Positions 20,872 through 30,026 of a DNA stretch of 64,000 nucleotides are shown in pieces. A program made the position numbers and the translations under genes. The stretch is from assembly GCF_000500045.1 (NCBI RefSeq), contig NZ_AYOT01000146.1, forward strand, positions 186,001 to 250,000, read 5' to 3'. The notes under the pieces were generated by a model. It did not search any database and was not told where the DNA came from. It worked only from the letters and a program-made list of their open reading frames with translations. The stretch's first letter is position 1; every line of letters begins with the position of its first letter. The stretch comes from Borrelia persica No12 (lineage in GTDB: Bacteria; Spirochaetota; Spirochaetia; Borreliales; Borreliaceae).

Positions 20872-21731
20872 ATTTAAAAGTATATTTTCCACATCTTTAT
20901 CATTATTTATTTAATCATGAAAGTATAAAAGGATTATCAGTTTTTGAAAAAGAAGTTGAAATAATCAAATACATAGAAGAAAATAAAAAAACCATTTCAA
21001 CATTTATAAATGAAAATTTTAAATCTGACATCGATGCACTCATTGAATACGTTAAAGAAAAAACAAACATAATAATCAATCCTATTATTTTGTCAAATAT
21101 TGAATCTATTGATATAAATGTCGTAAAAGATCTTTTTAATAAAAAATTTAATAAAAATAATCTGGAACTAATATTCAACTCCATTAAAGCAAATCCTCAT
21201 TTAAGAAAAGAATTTTTATACAACTTTAATGTCATAATTAGTGGATACATAACATCTTATATAAATAAACTTTTTGAAGATAAAAATTCTTACACAATAT
21301 ATTTAATAAAAAAAGAAAATAATATTTTTGATTCTTCTAAGATTCTCAAAAACTACATTAAAACTCTACTATTGTTAAAAATAATAGTAATTAAGTTTTA
21401 TTTAGAAAAAAAAATAAAACTGGTTCCCCAAAATATTGAAAACACAGCACAATTAGTTAGCAGGGAAATTGAATTTTTAGATGATAACACGATTAAGATA
21501 ATAACTCAAAGTCTGTTTAAATATGAAAATTTAAGCAATATGTCACCAATTGCAACCTTAATATCAATTTTTTCAAACAGAACAAAAATTCCAAATATTA
21601 AAAATAACAAAACAAAAGGGTTTATAGGATACGATGAGAGCTGGTTTGCAATAAAACAATCAACTTCCAAAGACTACGATCCAAGAATTATTAAAGAACT
21701 CTTAGAAATAGCTAGGAAAAACAAATGGTAA
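20868..21731 (+). CDS. Uncharacterised protein (BB0675-like)
   Basis: This 287-residue protein is rich in Lys, Asn and Ile, with no signal peptide or clear membrane segment, and looks mostly helical. I recognise no domain. It overlaps gph upstream by 4 nt and the membrane-protein gene downstream by 7 nt, so it belongs to the same transcript. Position and length fit B31 BB0675. A cytoplasmic partner of the next gene's product is possible but not shown. Confidence 0.75.
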   Translation: MNLKVYFPHLYHYLFNHESIKGLSVFEKEVEIIKYIEENKKTISTFINENFKSDIDALIEYVKEKTNIIINPIILSNIESIDINVVKDLFNKKFNKNNLELIFNSIKANPHLRKEFLYNFNVIISGYITSYINKLFEDKNSYTIYLIKKENNIFDSSKILKNYIKTLLLLKIIVIKFYLEKKIKLVPQNIENTAQLVSREIEFLDDNTIKIITQSLFKYENLSNMSPIATLISIFSNRTKIPNIKNNKTKGFIGYDESWFAIKQSTSKDYDPRIIKELLEIARKNKW

Positions 21732-22771
21732 AAATATTTCCAAATTTTTTTAAAGCCATATTAATAGCATCTATACTTACATTTTTAACAGAAGAACTAT
21801 CAATAATACTTTTTTTGCCATATAAAGTTCGATTTGCCTTAATATTTATTGGATTTTTATTTGATATAATATTGATCTTGATTTTCTTATACAAAATTTT
21901 AAAGGCATATTTTTTAAAAGTATCACAAATATACATAAGGAATAACCTATTTTTCGACTTAATTCACTGCCTAATTCCTTTAATATTTTACAGTTCTAAC
22001 CAGGTTCAAAACATACTAAATCCTCACGAAACAATCTTAAGCCCAATAATACTCTCACTCTTTAAATTAAGATTTTTAAGACTTCTTAGATTTAACGATT
22101 TAATGATTGAAATTTATTATAATCCAAAAGAAAAAAACTTAATCTTAATTGCATTTGCCAGAACATTTTCAATAAGTTTACTAATCCCATTTATATTTTT
22201 CATAATATTCTCAAGTTCAAGCTTTGCAAATACAATTCCAGAAAAGCAAGAATTCAATGTAATCAAAAATATCTCTATCACGACTGAAAAAAATTATATC
22301 AAGGAAAAATACCCCTTTATCCTTATAATTAAAGATAAAGACCAAACAATATACTCTAAATCCAATGATATATTTTTTTATTACAGTCCTAGTGAATATA
22401 AAATTATAGAAATAGATCAAACAAAATTCTATATAGATAAATATTTACAAAGAAAAAACGATTCTATAATAGGAATATTTTTATTTACACTCTTCATATC
22501 ATTTACAATATTTTTGACAAACTTTTACAAATTTTTCAAAGCAAGTTTTCTAAATCCAATTATATTAATGCACAAAATCTTACAAGATCCAATTGAATAT
22601 AGAAAAATTCAAATTCCATTCAACTTTAGCGAGGAAAAAGTATATGAAATGGCAAAAACATTTAACAATACTTTATTAAAAGATAAGCTAAATGCAAAAA
22701 GGAGAAGCAAAATTCCACTAGAAATTGAACAAATAAAGAAAATAATTAATAGTAATAAGGAACACATATGA
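21725..22771 (+). CDS. Uncharacterised membrane protein with HAMP-like C-terminal region
   Basis: This 348-residue protein has hydrophobic segments near 10-31, 36-62, 73-92 and 143-168, then a hydrophilic ~75-residue loop, a further membrane segment at ~246-268 and a cytoplasmic tail. Between the third and fourth segments is a basic amphipathic helix (SLFKLRFLRLLRF) with Lys/Arg every three residues, like a voltage-sensor S4 helix. After the last segment, FLNPIILMHKIL through VYEMAKTFNNTLLKDKL resembles a HAMP domain (NP..L, then E..A..FN..L). No output domain follows. Function unknown; the sensor idea is inference. It is the third gene of the gph unit. Confidence 0.72.
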   Translation: MVKIFPNFFKAILIASILTFLTEELSIILFLPYKVRFALIFIGFLFDIILILIFLYKILKAYFLKVSQIYIRNNLFFDLIHCLIPLIFYSSNQVQNILNPHETILSPIILSLFKLRFLRLLRFNDLMIEIYYNPKEKNLILIAFARTFSISLLIPFIFFIIFSSSSFANTIPEKQEFNVIKNISITTEKNYIKEKYPFILIIKDKDQTIYSKSNDIFFYYSPSEYKIIEIDQTKFYIDKYLQRKNDSIIGIFLFTLFISFTIFLTNFYKFFKASFLNPIILMHKILQDPIEYRKIQIPFNFSEEKVYEMAKTFNNTLLKDKLNAKRRSKIPLEIEQIKKIINSNKEHI

Positions 22772-23289
22772 TAAGAAAAATACTTCTGTTACTTAGTATT
22801 AATACATCAATTTATTCACGACTAATAACAAGTTCAATAGAAAAAAGATCATCAGAGGTAATAAAAAAATATCATGCCTTTAATTTAATAACAGAAGAAG
22901 AATATTATACTCAAAATCCAAAAAGCACAAATGAAATAGAAATATATGAAATAACAGAAAATTTTATAAAGAGCATTTTTAACAACAAAATAGATTATAC
23001 TAAAATCACTCCAAGATACAGAGAAACCAATAAATATTTACTTAACAGTGAAATCATAGACAAAGATTTCCTAAAATACAAAATATTTAAAATTAAAACC
23101 ATAGACTCAATCTTTAAAAGCTCAGCATTAATATACACAAAACAAGGATTTTACAAGTTAGAACTATATATAGGTAAAGATAGCAAAGAAAAACTAGAAA
23201 TCTTCAACATCAATCCATCCTACTTCAAAAAAAACCTAAATGAAATAAGCAATGAAATTATTTTTTATACAAAAACTAATCAAAATTAA
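22768..23289 (+). CDS. Uncharacterised exported protein (BB0673-like)
   Basis: This 173-residue protein starts with a short hydrophobic signal sequence (MIRKILLLLSINTSIYS) and no lipobox Cys, so it is probably periplasmic. The rest is hydrophilic with no motif I know. It overlaps the preceding gene by 4 nt, ending the gph unit. Its stop lies 2 bp from the stop of the convergent cheY3 gene, leaving no room for a separate terminator. Confidence 0.7.
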   Translation: MIRKILLLLSINTSIYSRLITSSIEKRSSEVIKKYHAFNLITEEEYYTQNPKSTNEIEIYEITENFIKSIFNNKIDYTKITPRYRETNKYLLNSEIIDKDFLKYKIFKIKTIDSIFKSSALIYTKQGFYKLELYIGKDSKEKLEIFNINPSYFKKNLNEISNEIIFYTKTNQN

Positions 23290-23291
23290 TT

Positions 23292-23732
23292 TCATTTAAC
23301 AAATACAGACATAACTCTTTGAAGAACCTTAGCCCTGTCAAGGGGTTTTACAATAAATGTCTTTGCACCTTTAATCAAACAATCTTTAACTAACTGTTCC
23401 TTTCCTAAAGCAGAAATCATTATTACTTTAGCATTTTTATCAAATTCAATAATCTTATTAAGACATGTCATTCCATCCATTTTTGGCATGGTAATATCAA
23501 GAGTAACAACATCGACATTAGGATAATGGTTTTTATACTTAATAATAGCTTCCTCACCATCACCAGCAGTATCAATAATGTTAAATCCTTCAGAAGTAAA
23601 AATCTGAGTAAGCTGTTTTACGGTAAAAACCGAATCATCCACAATCAAAACATTAAAAGGAACTCCTGTATCATAATTAATACCCCTTGGTTTATTTGCA
23701 GAATCCATAGCAATTGTAGTTTTCTGGATCAT
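23292..23732 (-). CDS. cheY3: Chemotaxis response regulator CheY3
   Basis: This 146-residue single receiver domain has the acidic pocket D32-D33, phospho-acceptor D79 (VVTLDITMP), a Ser in MISALG and a Lys in FIVKPLD. It carries a ~25-residue N-terminal extension before the domain. In B. burgdorferi the same D79 protein is the regulator that controls the flagellar motor. The SD is GAGGG. It is the last gene of the flaA-cheA2-cheW3-cheX-cheY3 operon, 48 bp after cheX. Confidence 0.96.
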   Translation of the reverse strand: MIQKTTIAMDSANKPRGINYDTGVPFNVLIVDDSVFTVKQLTQIFTSEGFNIIDTAGDGEEAIIKYKNHYPNVDVVTLDITMPKMDGMTCLNKIIEFDKNAKVIMISALGKEQLVKDCLIKGAKTFIVKPLDRAKVLQRVMSVFVK

Positions 23733-23780
23733 ATTAAACCCTCTTTTCTAATAATAAGCACTCTCAGTTTCATAATAATA

Positions 23781-24269
23781 TCAAACCCTCTCTCTTATTG
23801 CAATATTAACTTCAATAATTTTATTACCTGGCAAAGTAAAAGGTACTATTAATGCCTCAGCCCCACAATTATTAAGTATATTCATATTTTCGCCATAAAT
23901 GAAAGCTGGAGGAGTTATATCAAACACAAACCCCTTATAATGTAGAGTAGTAACAAAATGACCAGCAATAACATTCCCAAGTTCTGTAAGAGTTGCTGTC
24001 ACCATATCTCTAGTCTCATCATCATTAAAATTGACAAATTCTGTAAAATTTAATTTAGATGTAACAAAAAGTGCAGTATCAAGATCCATATCAATAACAA
24101 TACTACCTTCAACGGAACCTGCAAGTCCCACAATTACAGAAACTCCCTTTATAGTTTTATCCCTTACATGTAGCCCTGGCGTACCCATCTGAATATCATC
24201 AATATACAACATATCTCTTAATACTGAAGAAGCAGCATCTAAAAATGGCTCTATATAATCTATTCTCAT
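23781..24269 (-). CDS. cheX: CheX, CheY-P phosphatase
   Basis: This 162-residue protein belongs to the CheC/CheX/FliY phosphatase group and removes phosphate from CheY. The catalytic E-x-x-N pair is in LTELGNVIAGH, near residue 90. An AAAGGAG SD lies just before the ATG. It sits 12 bp after cheW3 in the operon. In Borrelia it takes the role that CheZ plays in enterics. Confidence 0.95.
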   Translation of the reverse strand: MRIDYIEPFLDAASSVLRDMLYIDDIQMGTPGLHVRDKTIKGVSVIVGLAGSVEGSIVIDMDLDTALFVTSKLNFTEFVNFNDDETRDMVTATLTELGNVIAGHFVTTLHYKGFVFDITPPAFIYGENMNILNNCGAEALIVPFTLPGNKIIEVNIAIRERV

Positions 24270-24281
24270 GATATCTCTCCT

Positions 24282-25682
24282 TTAAATCCTTTTATACAGG
24301 TTAAAATATTTTACAGAATGATCTTTTACAAAAAGACCATTATTCTTAAGTTCTTCATTATCTCCCAAAATCAAAAGAGCACCCTTAACAGATTTTTCTG
24401 CAATTGTATGTAAAATCAAAGTTTGTCCATCATCATTTAAGAAACACAAAATATCCCTTAAAAACACAATTCCCAAATTTTCTGGAAATTCCGACAGAAT
24501 GGCATCTGAATATTCAAATAAAATATTATTCATAATCTCTGGTTTAAACTTATAAACCCCTGGACTCTGTTCAAAGGAATTTTTTTTATAAATCTCACTC
24601 AAATTAATTTCAGATTCTAAGAAAACTAAATTGGAGGTACCTATGACCTTTTTAAAATCATTATCAATAGATGTTACTTTAAAAGGATTTCCATAAGATT
24701 CATATAAAACATTCACAAAAGACACCGTTTCCTTTCCCTCACCACACCCAATCTCAAAAATATTTAAAATGGTACCAATATCACTCATATTATTAATATG
24801 CTGTTGAACAATTTCCTCCTGAAATTCTTTCAAATACTGATCATTCCATAACTGACCTGATGACTTTGAATAAAATTCATTTAAGAAATTATCATAAGCT
24901 AAATCATTAATATTTGCAATATCTAATTCAACTCCAACTCGCTTTAAAAAATCATCACTTACACAAGACGAATTAAAAGAATATTTAAAAAGATTTTCCC
25001 TAATAACCTTTAAATCATCCAAATTATCTTTAGAAGATGACACAAGTTCACTATCAGATGAATTTGATAACTCTAAAGAATTATCATTAGAAAACAATGA
25101 TTGCTCCTCATGCTCAGAAGAACCCATTTTATAATCTTCATTTTTCCTATCTTCTAATAAAACCTCTTTTTCGTTTATATCACTATCATAATGAAAAATT
25201 CTCTCAACATCAAGAATAATATACAATTTGGAACCGTGTTCAACTACACCTTTTATATAATCTATAAGTGTTTCTTGAGACAAAACAGGATGGGGATCTT
25301 GAATCAAAGAAGAATCAATTGAAAAAACATTATTAACTTTATCAACAATAACTCCTATTAATAGGTCGTCATTTCTAAGCACCATAATATCTTCAAACTC
25401 TCTTTTAATGGTTTCTAAATTAAACATTATGCGCAAATCAATAATAGAAATTATTTCCCCTCTCAAATTATCAAGACCAACCACATATTTCTTAGCATTC
25501 GGAACATATGTAAAATTATTAGACTTTCGAATTTCTTTAACTTGCATAATATCTACCAAATAATTATCATTCCCAATATTAAAAGATACTACCTTAAAAT
25601 CCAAATTCACAGAATCTTTTTCTTTAATCCGACTACTAAAATTATGCTCATCTAAACAATATATCTCTTTTATTTCCATCAT
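24282..25682 (-). CDS. cheW3: CheW3: CheW domain fused to a CheR-like domain
   Basis: This 466-residue protein has an N-terminal CheW adaptor domain (about 27-170), an acidic Ser-rich linker (~175-225) and a C-terminal region resembling CheR methyltransferase. That region has a SAM-motif-like EIGCGEGKETVSF, then VFLRDILCFL and LLILGDNEEL in place of the CheR CRN..IYF and GHSE motifs. The altered motifs suggest it may not methylate receptors. It starts 4 bp after the cheA2 stop, with an AAGGGA SD; a second ATG follows immediately. In B. burgdorferi, CheW3 is needed with CheA2 for chemotaxis. Confidence 0.93.
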   Translation of the reverse strand: MMEIKEIYCLDEHNFSSRIKEKDSVNLDFKVVSFNIGNDNYLVDIMQVKEIRKSNNFTYVPNAKKYVVGLDNLRGEIISIIDLRIMFNLETIKREFEDIMVLRNDDLLIGVIVDKVNNVFSIDSSLIQDPHPVLSQETLIDYIKGVVEHGSKLYIILDVERIFHYDSDINEKEVLLEDRKNEDYKMGSSEHEEQSLFSNDNSLELSNSSDSELVSSSKDNLDDLKVIRENLFKYSFNSSCVSDDFLKRVGVELDIANINDLAYDNFLNEFYSKSSGQLWNDQYLKEFQEEIVQQHINNMSDIGTILNIFEIGCGEGKETVSFVNVLYESYGNPFKVTSIDNDFKKVIGTSNLVFLESEINLSEIYKKNSFEQSPGVYKFKPEIMNNILFEYSDAILSEFPENLGIVFLRDILCFLNDDGQTLILHTIAEKSVKGALLILGDNEELKNNGLFVKDHSVKYFNLYKRI

Positions 25683-25686
25683 CAGA

Positions 25687-28293
25687 CTATCCCTTCATAT
25701 CCCTTAAATCAAACAACCTAAACACATCAATAATTAAGACAACCTTACCATTACCAAGAGTCGTAGCGCCAACTATTCCAGGACTAGAAGCATATTTATC
25801 TTTAATAGGTTTTACAACAAAATCTTCCTCTCCAAGAATAGAATCAACAACTATCCCTGCTTTCTTATCATTAATATTAATCACTATCAAAAATTTCTCA
25901 TATAAATTTTGATGATCATTTTCTATATTAAAAAGCTCATCAAGTCGCAGCACGGATATAACCTCTTCCCTTAAATTATATACCTCATGATCATTTTCAA
26001 GAAGTTTAATATGCTCTTCATTAATTCTATGAGTTTCAAGCACACTATTTAAAGGAACAACATAAATCTCACTGCCCGATTTTACAAGAAGACCTTGAAC
26101 AATTACCAATGTTAAAGGGAGTTTAATTTTAAAAGTAGTTCCAACATCAATTTTTGAATCTATAATGATAGTTCCATTTAATTTTTTAACATTATTTTTA
26201 ACAACATCAAGTCCCACACCTCTACCAGAAACATCTGTAATCTTACTGGCCGTAGAAAATCCAGGTTCAAAAATCAAATTAAGTATTTCACTCTCAGAGA
26301 GAACTGTATTTTCACTTATCAAACCTTTTTCAATTGACTTTTGCCTAATAACATTTGGATCTATACCCTTTCCATCATCTGCAATCTCAATTGATATCAC
26401 ATTACCCTCATTTTTGGCACGCAAAACTATGTGACCAACTTTATCTTTACCCTTACTAATCCTCTCATCTGTAGTTTCAAGTCCATGATCCATAGAATTT
26501 CTAATACAATGCATTAAAGGATCTACAAGATCATCTATGACAGATTTATCAACTTCAGTCTCTTCTCCTTGAGTACTAAGTTCTACAATCTTGCCCAATT
26601 TTTTTGAGAGGTCTCTTACCACTCTTGTAAATCTTGAGAAAATACTAGAAACTGGCAACATCCTTGTTCGCAAAACACTCTCATGTAAATCAGTAATTAT
26701 CCTAGAAAGTCTACTAGAAGCAAACCTAGAATCTTGAAGAATTTTAAACAATAAATTTTTTAGATTTATCATATCATGCAAACTTCTATCAAGTTTATGT
26801 TCCAGCAAAGCTGCTATCCGCGTCTCAACAGAACTCTCCAAATCCAAACTCACATCTTTAAAAATCATCTTTAAATCTGACAAAAAACTATTACGAAAAC
26901 TTTCTTGATAATCATAAAAATAATTAAAATCATAAAGGAAAGATGTCATATCAGAATTTATTTGGTTATAGGATGATTTACTAATAACAGCTTCACTTAC
27001 AAGATTCAATATAGAATCTATCCTTTTACTATCAATTCTAATTAAGTTGACATTTAAAGCTGATTTTTTAGATTCTTTAACGGGAGAATAAGCATCAACC
27101 CCAGTACTAGCATCCAAATTAACATCTTTTAAATTAATTTCATTCAAATTAATTTCGTTAATATCAAAACTAACAACGACATCTGATAAATCTACCTTCT
27201 TAGAAATACTCTCTACTGATGTGCTTGATATTAAATAATATACAATAAAATCAAAAAATTTATCTGTTAATAATTCTTCACCATCAGGAATAGACTTATA
27301 AACTTCACCCAAACTCTTTAATGCCTGCAACATTTGAAGTCCAGAAATCGTTGACATAGGATTATCTTTATTGAAATATAATTTTACTTCAAATAATTTC
27401 AAGTCTCCAATATTTTCTTTTAAATTCGCAATCTCATTGTGAGACAGCTGCAAACTACCTCTATTAAATACTGTATCATCTTTAGAGAGTGTATTATGAA
27501 CAACTGGATCTTTTTCTCTTAACTCTGCCTTTGCCAATTCGCTATCAATATCAAATTCATCAATTGAATAATTTGACGCAACATCAGACAAAGTTATCTT
27601 TTCTTCAACATTATGACTATTTAAACATATTAAGTAATAATCAACCCTTTCAAAAAACTTATTGGTAATCAATTGATCATAATTTGGAACGGTATGAAGA
27701 ATTGGACCTAAATCCTTTAAAGCCTGAAACATCTGTATACCAGCAATTGTAGCCATGGGATTATCTTTATCAAAATCAATGCTAACTCTTAAAATTTTCT
27801 GACCAAGTCCCACAACTTCACGCATATCACTAATTTCAGAAGAAGAGAGCAAAAATTCATCATTATCTTTATTCCCTAAAACTGCAACAGAATCTGCCTG
27901 ATTATCATGTTCTAAAAACCCTCTTAATTTATTTTCAAGTCCGCTTACATCTTGTAAATAAACATTTCCATGAAGACGCGCATCAAGCATATCTTTTATT
28001 ACATCAAGTGCATTTAAAAGCAAATCAACAAGATCATTGCATATCTTTAATTTATTATCTCTAATAGAATCAAATACATCTTCAACAACATGAGTAAAAC
28101 TTGAAAGTTCCATCATATCAACAGAAGCTGAACTGCCCTTAATAGTATGAGCTGCCCTAAATATCTCATCAATAGTTTCCATATTATTAGGGTCATCTTC
28201 TAATGATATGATATTCTCTTCAAGAGTATCTACAAGGTTTTGAGCCTCTTCAAAAAAAATTTCTAAAAGATCTTCATTATCTGAATCTATCAT
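25687..28293 (-). CDS. cheA2: Chemotaxis histidine kinase CheA2
   Basis: This 868-residue kinase has an N-terminal Hpt (P1) domain with H49 in AAHTIKGSS, a long middle region, a dimerisation domain, a HATPase domain (N box CIRNSMDHG, DDGKGIDPN, SGRGVGLDVV) and a C-terminal CheW-like domain. The middle contains two similar modules, near 165-255 and 300-390. Each has a DKDNPMATIAG or NKDNPMSTISG core and a FF...YYLI segment, so a P2-like domain seems duplicated. Short EINL repeats follow. It is the second gene of the flaA operon, 73 bp downstream of flaA. The kinase should phosphorylate CheY3. Confidence 0.95.
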   Translation of the reverse strand: MIDSDNEDLLEIFFEEAQNLVDTLEENIISLEDDPNNMETIDEIFRAAHTIKGSSASVDMMELSSFTHVVEDVFDSIRDNKLKICNDLVDLLLNALDVIKDMLDARLHGNVYLQDVSGLENKLRGFLEHDNQADSVAVLGNKDNDEFLLSSSEISDMREVVGLGQKILRVSIDFDKDNPMATIAGIQMFQALKDLGPILHTVPNYDQLITNKFFERVDYYLICLNSHNVEEKITLSDVASNYSIDEFDIDSELAKAELREKDPVVHNTLSKDDTVFNRGSLQLSHNEIANLKENIGDLKLFEVKLYFNKDNPMSTISGLQMLQALKSLGEVYKSIPDGEELLTDKFFDFIVYYLISSTSVESISKKVDLSDVVVSFDINEINLNEINLKDVNLDASTGVDAYSPVKESKKSALNVNLIRIDSKRIDSILNLVSEAVISKSSYNQINSDMTSFLYDFNYFYDYQESFRNSFLSDLKMIFKDVSLDLESSVETRIAALLEHKLDRSLHDMINLKNLLFKILQDSRFASSRLSRIITDLHESVLRTRMLPVSSIFSRFTRVVRDLSKKLGKIVELSTQGEETEVDKSVIDDLVDPLMHCIRNSMDHGLETTDERISKGKDKVGHIVLRAKNEGNVISIEIADDGKGIDPNVIRQKSIEKGLISENTVLSESEILNLIFEPGFSTASKITDVSGRGVGLDVVKNNVKKLNGTIIIDSKIDVGTTFKIKLPLTLVIVQGLLVKSGSEIYVVPLNSVLETHRINEEHIKLLENDHEVYNLREEVISVLRLDELFNIENDHQNLYEKFLIVININDKKAGIVVDSILGEEDFVVKPIKDKYASSPGIVGATTLGNGKVVLIIDVFRLFDLRDMKG

Positions 28294-28366
28294 TAACCTA
28301 ATTTCCTATTTTAGCTCAATAGAGTCAAACTTAAAAAAATTAACCCTATTTGCATAATTAAATCTA

Positions 28367-29404
28367 TTATCTCTTAGTACGAACCCCAGATTCATCATTA
28401 GTACCCTCTTGAAACGCATCTTGAAAAGATTCATCCGGTATTGACACATTTTCTCTAACCTTTAAAACTTTTTTAAGAGCCTCTTGTGTCTTTAATTTTC
28501 GAAGGAACTCAACTCCACGCTTTTCATAAATATTAAATATGGACTCATTATCAATATCAGAATCCATAGAAATACTTAACTTATCATAAATAACTCTTAC
28601 ATCCTTGATATAAAAAATCAAATTTTGTTCCTTTAAAGTATGAAATTTTGAAACCCTAAATGCCTTCAACCTCATTTTGCTTGAAGGAAGAGGATAATTA
28701 GGAACATTATCATTAGCTATTTTAGAACTTATTCCTGGAAGATAATTAGGATTCGTCCACAATAAATCTGCCCAACCCTTAAATTTCAAGGAACCTAAAG
28801 GATAAACATATTCCATACCACTCATATCTTCAAATAAAACTTCAAGATCAACATCATGACCCAAACTGTAAACTGCAACCTTTACTTCTTTCATAATTTT
28901 AACATTATCAATAAGCCCTTTCCCTACAAATTGATTACCATCTTCCCCAGCATAAAAAGGAATTTGAAATGGAGGCAACACCATTGCAGAAGACTGAATA
29001 CGACTTGGAAATAATACTCTAACCCCTAAAATTGTCTCTCCTGGATACCTCTTAGAGTCACTCTTAACAACAGCTGAAACAACAGTAGAATTTTTTACAT
29101 ATGCCTGCATTCTAGCTGAAGGCGTTAAAAGAACAGTCCAATTATCTATTCCAAGATCTAATATCATATCCTCTGGCTTCATAATACTTGAAGCTCCAGA
29201 ATATACACGATCAACATAATCTGTAAGATCAAGATTAGTAGAACTTGAATCTTTTGAAAGTTCTGCAAAATCAATAACCAATTCACCAGGTTCACTCTTG
29301 GAAGAATCATCATTTGGTACTGTTTCAGACGTTCTCTGTCCAAAAACAGGAATTAAGCAAACAAAAAAAAATAAAAGAAAAATAATATTTTTTACTTTAG
29401 CCAT
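28367..29404 (-). CDS. flaA: Periplasmic flagellar filament sheath protein FlaA
   Basis: This 345-residue exported protein is the minor sheath component of the spirochaetal periplasmic flagellar filament. A signal peptide runs to about residue 22 (VKNIIFLLFFFVCLIPVFG). The frame is open 60 bp upstream, but the ATG at 29404 has a GAAGGGG SD and puts the signal peptide at the N-terminus. It is the first gene of the operon with cheA2, cheW3, cheX and cheY3, as in B. burgdorferi. A weak promoter (TTGTAA 29475-29480, TAAAAA 29451-29456, spacer 18) lies upstream. Confidence 0.95.
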   Translation of the reverse strand: MAKVKNIIFLLFFFVCLIPVFGQRTSETVPNDDSSKSEPGELVIDFAELSKDSSSTNLDLTDYVDRVYSGASSIMKPEDMILDLGIDNWTVLLTPSARMQAYVKNSTVVSAVVKSDSKRYPGETILGVRVLFPSRIQSSAMVLPPFQIPFYAGEDGNQFVGKGLIDNVKIMKEVKVAVYSLGHDVDLEVLFEDMSGMEYVYPLGSLKFKGWADLLWTNPNYLPGISSKIANDNVPNYPLPSSKMRLKAFRVSKFHTLKEQNLIFYIKDVRVIYDKLSISMDSDIDNESIFNIYEKRGVEFLRKLKTQEALKKVLKVRENVSIPDESFQDAFQEGTNDESGVRTKR

Positions 29405-29486
29405 AAAATCAACCCCTTCTATAAAATAACTTAATTTTTTTATTTGACAATTTTTACAGCACATTTAGTAATATTTACAAATAGCC

Positions 29487-30026
29487 TCAAACATTTAGAA
29501 TATACCCCTCAATAAAAACAACAACATTTGTAACCTTCCTAGGATAATTGAAATTAAGCGTATCTTTTAAAGATTTAACAAATACACTTACCTTCAATTT
29601 ATCAGAGTCATTATAAACACCATTTTCAAAAGAATCATAAAACTCTTTAGAAAGATTTATAAAATATACATCATTACTCATAAAAGAATATAAAAGCTTT
29701 ATATTACCTGTTCCAAATTGCAAAGAAAAACCTTTACTATTACCTAACAAAAAGTCTTTAACTAACAAATCCAAATTTTCTTTAAAAGTTTTCTTTTCTT
29801 TTAAATAGCGTACATCAGAAATCAATTCAGACTGAAAATGGAAATAAAATACCTTTCTAAAGAAAAGATTATCATAATTAGAAAATACCATATATGAAGA
29901 GAATAAAAAAGTTAATAATAAGAATAAAATGAGTATTTCAAGTAAATACTTTGAACAATTACGACTAAAAAAATTATAATAAATACAAATACTTTTCACA
30001 AACACATCCAAAATATTACTTTTCAT
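29487..30026 (-). CDS. Uncharacterised single-pass membrane protein (BB0667-like)
   Basis: This 179-residue protein has one strong membrane segment near residues 28-47 (LLEILILFLLLTFLFSSYMVF), with a short N-terminal part likely inside and a ~130-residue outer domain of unknown fold. The ATG at 30026 overlaps the amidase stop by 11 nt (ATGAAAAGTAA); a TTG three codons upstream is also possible. There is no clear SD, so coupled translation is likely. The context (amidase upstream, flaA downstream) suggests an envelope role, which is inference. Confidence 0.72.
   Translation of the reverse strand: MKSNILDVFVKSICIYYNFFSRNCSKYLLEILILFLLLTFLFSSYMVFSNYDNLFFRKVFYFHFQSELISDVRYLKEKKTFKENLDLLVKDFLLGNSKGFSLQFGTGNIKLLYSFMSNDVYFINLSKEFYDSFENGVYNDSDKLKVSVFVKSLKDTLNFNYPRKVTNVVVFIEGYILNV

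Noticed and set aside
29423-29450. TTGTCA/TATTTT promoter candidate for flaA
   Set aside because: The transcript start would fall inside the SD, leaving no leader. A site further upstream (29451-29480) is more plausible.
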